The notes under the pieces were generated by a model. The model was not told the DNA's origin, ran no database searches, and worked only from the letters and a program-made list of their open reading frames with translations. From NCBI GenBank assembly GCA_021800315.1, contig JAJYZD010000178.1, positions 1 through 7,908 on the forward strand: a DNA stretch of 7,908 nt, written 5' to 3'. The stretch comes from Bacillota bacterium (lineage in GTDB: Bacteria > Bacillota > Desulfotomaculia > Desulfotomaculales > JAJYZD01). The translations under genes were made by a program, and so were the position numbers. Shown here piece by piece: positions 5,420-7,908 of the stretch; position 1 is the first letter of the stretch; each line of letters starts with the position of its first letter.

Positions 5420-5690
5420 CGCCACCTCGTAGTCTTCGGTTGGAACCGGAGGCTGATAGGTTTCCCTATGAAGCGCCCGGCCTTGTGCCGGGGGCTGTTG
5501 ACGGAAATTCGCCCTTGTTCCTGATGATTTCGCCCTTGTCGATCCCCATCCCTGCCGGAACCACATTTTTTTACCGGCCGGGTGCGTTTCAGGTCACGAA
5601 AGGGTGGATAAAACGGTACTATATTCCGCCGGTCGCGGGTTTCTCCGGGATATGTTGACAAGCCCGGCCGGTGAGAGCGGATACTACACC
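5420..5690 (-). ncRNA. Omega-RNA / HEARO-type guide RNA scaffold upstream of iscB fragment (5' end approximate)
   Basis: IscB genes are preceded by a structured RNA (HEARO, now omega-RNA), and this segment has the right place and structure. On the minus strand there is an imperfect long stem pairing 5678-5688 (GTAGTATCCGC) with 5616-5629 (GCGGAATATAGTAC), with CCCG and CCGG blocks inside. The block GACCTGAAACGCACCC follows, resembling GACCGGACGCACCC that I recall from the OgeuIscB RNA. Then come a CCCGGC-ACAAG-GCCGGG hairpin and ATAGG-GAAA-CCTATCAG, and finally CTCCGGTT...AACCGAAG close to the iscB start. A direct repeat ACAAGGGCGAA occurs twice (plus 5508-5518 and 5529-5539). In these RNAs the guide is the host sequence just 5' of the element. 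Its position here depends on the uncertain left boundary. Confidence 0.6.
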
Positions 5691-5917
5691 CTTCAGCAAG
5701 ACGCGGGCACCCGGCAGGCTGAGGTCGCGTTCTTACATTCGCAGGTCCGTCAACTGATTTTCGGGCCAAAATGAGACATGCGGGGCGGAGGGAGGAAAAA
5801 AAGGCCGCGTGCAGAATATTGTTTAGATAAGAGCCGGCGCGAAATTGGACGTATTGGCGAACCGGGAATGTTGTTTTACCGGTTGGGTGCCGTCCCGGCG
5901 CGAAAGGACAGGTCCGA

Positions 5918-6904
5918 TTGGCGGAAGACGAAGAAAAGAAACCCAGATCCGGTATAACCAGGGTGTTAGGCAACTGGTTCGTGAAGTATACGGTTTTGGT
6001 GGTAGCCATTTTGTTCGGAGGTTATGCCCTGGTCCAAGGTCTGCACGGGGGCAAAACGCACCTGCAATCGCCGGACACCAAAGCGGCGGTCGCGGATTCG
6101 GTCTACCAGTCCCACGCCGCCGAAACCGAGACCGGCCCGCCCCCGCCGGCCAAAGTCCTGCACCGGCCCATCCCGCCCGGGCCGGCGGCGCCCGTGATCT
6201 GGCGGCTGCCGCTCAACCAGCGGGCGGTCTATATTACCATCGACGACGGCTGGTTTCCCAGCCAGGGGGTTCTGGCCCTGATGCGGCAATACCACCTGCC
6301 CGTCACGGCTTTCCTCATCCAGGAGGCGGCCGCCGAACACCGGTTCTTCTGGCAGGAATTCCTCAAGGACGGCGGGCACATTGAGGACCACACCTATTCC
6401 CATCCCCCACTGACCCGCATTCCCGAGAGCCAGGACCTGACCCAGATCTCCGATCCGATCGGTTACTTCAAAGCCATGGGGGCATCCCCGGACGAACTGC
6501 GGCCGCCCTACGGCGACTACGATCGCGCGGTACAAAAGATAGCTTATAAAGCCGGCATCAAGTACATCGTGATGTGGAACGCCGTCATGTCCGGCGGCAA
6601 ACTCCAAACCTGGAACGGACAGCCCCTGGCGCCCGGCGACATTGTTCTTCTGCACTGGATACCCGGTCTGGACGGCAACCTGGCCGGCCTCATCCATATC
6701 CTGCAGCACCAGAATCTGGGCGTGGCCAGTCTGGACGACGCCCTCGACGGCCGGCCGGTACACGTGGCCTGGCTGAACGAAAAAGCGCCGAAAGCCCGGC
6801 CCCAACCCGTGGCTACATCGACCACGGTTTACGGAAGCGTTTACACGGCCCGTAAGCCGGCGCCCAAGACCACCCCGGTTGCCGCCACCCCGCCCAAGCA
6901 CTGA
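5918..6904 (+). CDS. Membrane-anchored polysaccharide deacetylase (NodB/CE4 family)
   Basis: A 328-residue protein with a short charged N-terminus, one hydrophobic segment (about 24-40; signal anchor), a proline-rich linker (about 70-95), the deacetylase domain (about 100-280) and a basic, Pro/Ala/Thr-rich tail (288-328). CE4 motifs are present: TIDDG (107-111) with Asp109 and Asp110, HTYSH (158-162) with the two metal-binding His, RPPYGD (195-200), and DIVLLHW (241-247). The family removes acetyl groups from surface sugars such as peptidoglycan or other N-acetylglucosamine polymers; the substrate here is unknown. The domain probably lies outside the membrane. The start is TTG 5918 with AAAGGA about 9 nt upstream. 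It is divergent from the IscB-type element, stands alone, and is followed by a strong hairpin. No clear promoter was found in 5691-5917. Confidence 0.93.
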   Translation: MAEDEEKKPRSGITRVLGNWFVKYTVLVVAILFGGYALVQGLHGGKTHLQSPDTKAAVADSVYQSHAAETETGPPPPAKVLHRPIPPGPAAPVIWRLPLNQRAVYITIDDGWFPSQGVLALMRQYHLPVTAFLIQEAAAEHRFFWQEFLKDGGHIEDHTYSHPPLTRIPESQDLTQISDPIGYFKAMGASPDELRPPYGDYDRAVQKIAYKAGIKYIVMWNAVMSGGKLQTWNGQPLAPGDIVLLHWIPGLDGNLAGLIHILQHQNLGVASLDDALDGRPVHVAWLNEKAPKARPQPVATSTTVYGSVYTARKPAPKTTPVAATPPKH

Positions 6905-6937
6905 CCGCCGGGACGGCGCTTCATTATCTTTTGTTTG

Positions 6938-6971
6938 GGGGGCCGGCACCCCTCACGGGGTGCCGGCCCCC
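6938..6971. terminator. Perfect 15-bp GC-rich hairpin after the deacetylase gene
   Basis: GGGGGCCGGCACCCC (6938-6952) and GGGGTGCCGGCCCCC (6957-6971) form a perfect 15-bp stem with the loop TCAC, 33 nt after the stop codon. It probably ends the deacetylase transcript, but no U-tract follows on the plus strand. The T-rich bases come before the stem (6920-6936), and the minus strand has an A-rich tail instead. So it is not a canonical intrinsic terminator in either direction and may act by stabilising the 3' end. Confidence 0.55.
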
Positions 6972-7018
6972 GCTATCGCCGGAAATGCAGCGGAATAGGG
7001 GGGGTCGTTCTGCAATTC

Positions 7019-7860
7019 ATGGTTGACCCAAAGCGGATGCTTGCGGGTCTGTCGTTTTGCCTGGACTTTGTGAACGATGACTGGCAGCGGCACCACCAGC
7101 GCTGCCGAAAAAGAAGTGTTGATGCTGGCTTCCCTGGTGCATGACATGGGGGTGAGCACTTGGCGGGGCAGGGAGGCCTTGCACAGGTTCGAGGTGGAAA
7201 ACCCCTGGGAACATTGCCAGGCCGGCAGCGAACTGGTAAGGCAGGTAAGGTTCCTCGAGCCGCTCGCTCCGATCGTACTCAGTCATCATGACCACTTTGC
7301 CGGAGGAAACCGCTCTGGGCTCAGCGGGGACAGCATTCCTCTTCCTGCCAGGATCATTCATTTGGCCGACAGGGTGGATGTTTCCTTAAGCTATGACAGG
7401 CATGTGCTTCTGCAGGTGGACGATGTTGTCGGCAGGGTGCGGGGGTTGGCCGGCCGCCACTTCGACCCGGCTGCGGTTGCGGCGTTGGTCGGGTTGGCGC
7501 GCCGGGAAAGTTTCTGGATGGGTTTTCCCGACGCGATCTGCCTGGACCGCAGCTTGAGCGACGCCTGCACCGTTGCCGCGTTAGGCCTTGACGAGACCGA
7601 TATGCTCCAGATGGCCGGCATGTTTGCCAGCGTGATTGACAAAAAGAGTCGTTTCACTCATCGGCACTCATACCATGTTGCCGGCGTAGCCGTGGTTCTG
7701 GCGGGTGCTCTGAACTTCCCCCGGGACGATATCGTTCTGGTGGAAGTGGCCGGCCTGATGCACGATCTCGGCAAACTCTCGGTTCCGGACGGGATTCTGG
7801 AAAAGCCGGGTCCCCTGACATCCGACGAGTTCGCGGTCATGCGGCAGCACACGTTTTACA
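7019..7860 (+). pseudogene. HD-GYP-type phosphohydrolase gene, frameshifted and cut by an IS end
   Basis: The gene starts at ATG 7019 (MVDPKRMLAGLSFCLDFV...WQRHHQR) with a GGGGGG site about 14 nt upstream. At about 7099-7104 the family-like frame jumps to one beginning SAAEKEVLMLASLVHDMG. The roughly 15-20 residues expected between are missing, so a small frameshifting deletion is likely. The rest shows a first HD-like half (VHDMG, SHHDHFAGG, ARIIHLADRVD) and a second HD half (THRHSYHVAG, MHDLGKLSVPDGILEKPGPL, MRQHTFY). At 7860 the family sequence stops and an IS right end begins, so the HHExxDGxGYP motif is absent from the window. Such proteins usually hydrolyse cyclic-di-GMP. Two independent lesions make this copy non-functional unless translation begins at an internal start such as 7077, which would still lack the GYP motif. 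Confidence 0.8.
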
Positions 7861-7908
7861 GAGATTGGGCGGGAAAGCCCACGGCTTTAGCCGTGGGATG
7901 AAAGCCCG
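7861..7908 (-). mobile_element. Right end of a second, related IS200/IS605-like element (continues beyond window)
   Basis: An 8-bp stem CCCACGGC-TTTA-GCCGTGGG is flanked by GAAAG and ATGAAAGC on the plus strand, i.e. GCTTTCATCCCAC...GTGGGCTTTC on the minus strand. It matches the right end at 5181-5230 in order and spacing with no gap over the first 20 bases (13 of 20 identical). It is in the same orientation, so the body of this element lies to the right, outside the window, and any gene in it would read on the minus strand. The insertion cut the HD-GYP gene right after codons for HTFY. Whether it carries IscB, TnpB, a transposase or nothing cannot be seen. Confidence 0.7.

Larger units (their letters stand above)
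5181..5690 (-). mobile_element. Deletion derivative of an IscB-type IS200/IS605-like element
   Basis: Read on the minus strand: omega-RNA region (about 5690-5420), start of iscB (5416), a short tail to the stop at 5252, then right-end hairpins to about 5181. The right end contains GCCGCCC/GGGCGGC (5225-5231/5239-5245) and CCCACA/TGTGGG (5198-5203/5213-5218), joined by CTTTCATC on the minus strand, a layout familiar from right ends of this IS superfamily. A second copy of this end occurs at 7861-7908. No transposase gene is present and most of iscB is gone, so the element is non-autonomous, moved only in trans if at all. The right boundary at 5180/5181 is set by comparison with the second copy. 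The left boundary is uncertain: about 5690 if the whole 5' hairpin belongs to the RNA, or 5593 if it ends after the GTGA read on the minus strand at 5597-5594. Confidence 0.7.

Noticed and set aside
5618..5623. TATAGT on the minus strand as a -10 box for a guide RNA starting near 5611
   Set aside because: There is no -35 partner, and the sequence forms one arm of the probable 5' stem of the omega-RNA.
5573..5672. Inverted pair ACCGGCCGGG / CCCGGCCGGT 80 bp apart as element termini
   Set aside because: The core CCGGCCGG is self-complementary and common in GC-rich DNA, and the right-end hairpins already define a better boundary.
5655..5686. TTGACA followed by ATACTA as a plus-strand promoter for the deacetylase
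   Set aside because: The spacing is 20 nt, the -10 is poor, and the bases are explained by the omega-RNA hairpin on the other strand.
5326..6009. Minus-strand 227-codon frame across the omega-RNA region
   Set aside because: It runs through structured RNA-like sequence and out of frame over the iscB start; its composition is not protein-like.
5966..6949. Minus-strand 327-codon frame opposite the polysaccharide deacetylase
   Set aside because: It is an antisense shadow with low-complexity Gly/Arg/Val composition; the plus strand carries intact CE4 motifs.
1..7908. CRISPR array, tRNA or rRNA gene
   Set aside because: No regularly spaced direct repeats and no tRNA- or rRNA-like segments were seen on either strand.

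Overview
The window looks like chromosomal DNA from a GC-rich, spore-former-type Firmicute, most plausibly a Peptococcaceae or Desulfotomaculum/Pelotomaculum-like clostridium. This is inferred from the protein style (a clostridial 2[4Fe-4S] ferredoxin, a PAS-PAS sigma-54 activator, HD-GYP proteins), the frequent TTG starts with strong GGAGG-type ribosome sites, and the IS200/IS605-like elements. No rRNA or tRNA gene is present to settle the taxonomy.

Layout, left to right. (1) 1-237, minus: the N-terminal part of a ferredoxin that runs off the left edge. (2) About 240-1860: a visibly more AT-rich stretch with no intact gene. It holds a symmetric 55-bp palindrome (565-619), a probable DsrE-like remnant (minus), the C-terminal part of a TDT/SSU1/TehA-type transporter (minus, one frameshift) and the C-terminal part of a LysR regulator (plus, one in-frame stop). 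The last two lie back to back with both N-termini and the promoter region between them missing, as if a deletion removed the centre of a divergent regulator/transporter pair. (3) 1914-5157, minus: a tight four-gene operon read right to left, CoA-binding protein > endonuclease III (nth) > tRNA 2'-O-methyltransferase (trmL) > sigma-54 activator, with overlaps of 11 and 4 nt and a 25-nt gap. (4) About 5181-5690, minus: a deletion derivative of an IscB-type IS200/IS605-like element. It has an omega-RNA (HEARO) region, about the first 27 codons of iscB including the PLMP motif, then a short tail and the right-end hairpins. It sits directly upstream of the operon's ribosome site. (5) 5918-6904, plus: a membrane-anchored polysaccharide deacetylase, followed by a perfect 15-bp GC hairpin. 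(6) 7019-7860, plus: an HD-GYP-type gene broken by a small frameshifting deletion near 7100 and cut at 7860 by the right end of a second, related element that continues beyond the window.

The most interesting material is the pair of related IS ends. Both abut TTTTA(C/T)A on the plus strand, i.e. T(A/G)TAAAA immediately after the element's right end when read in the element's orientation. That is where an IscB target-adjacent motif should lie. The operon joins DNA repair, tRNA wobble modification and a transcriptional activator. Nothing in the sequence shows a shared function beyond co-transcription.
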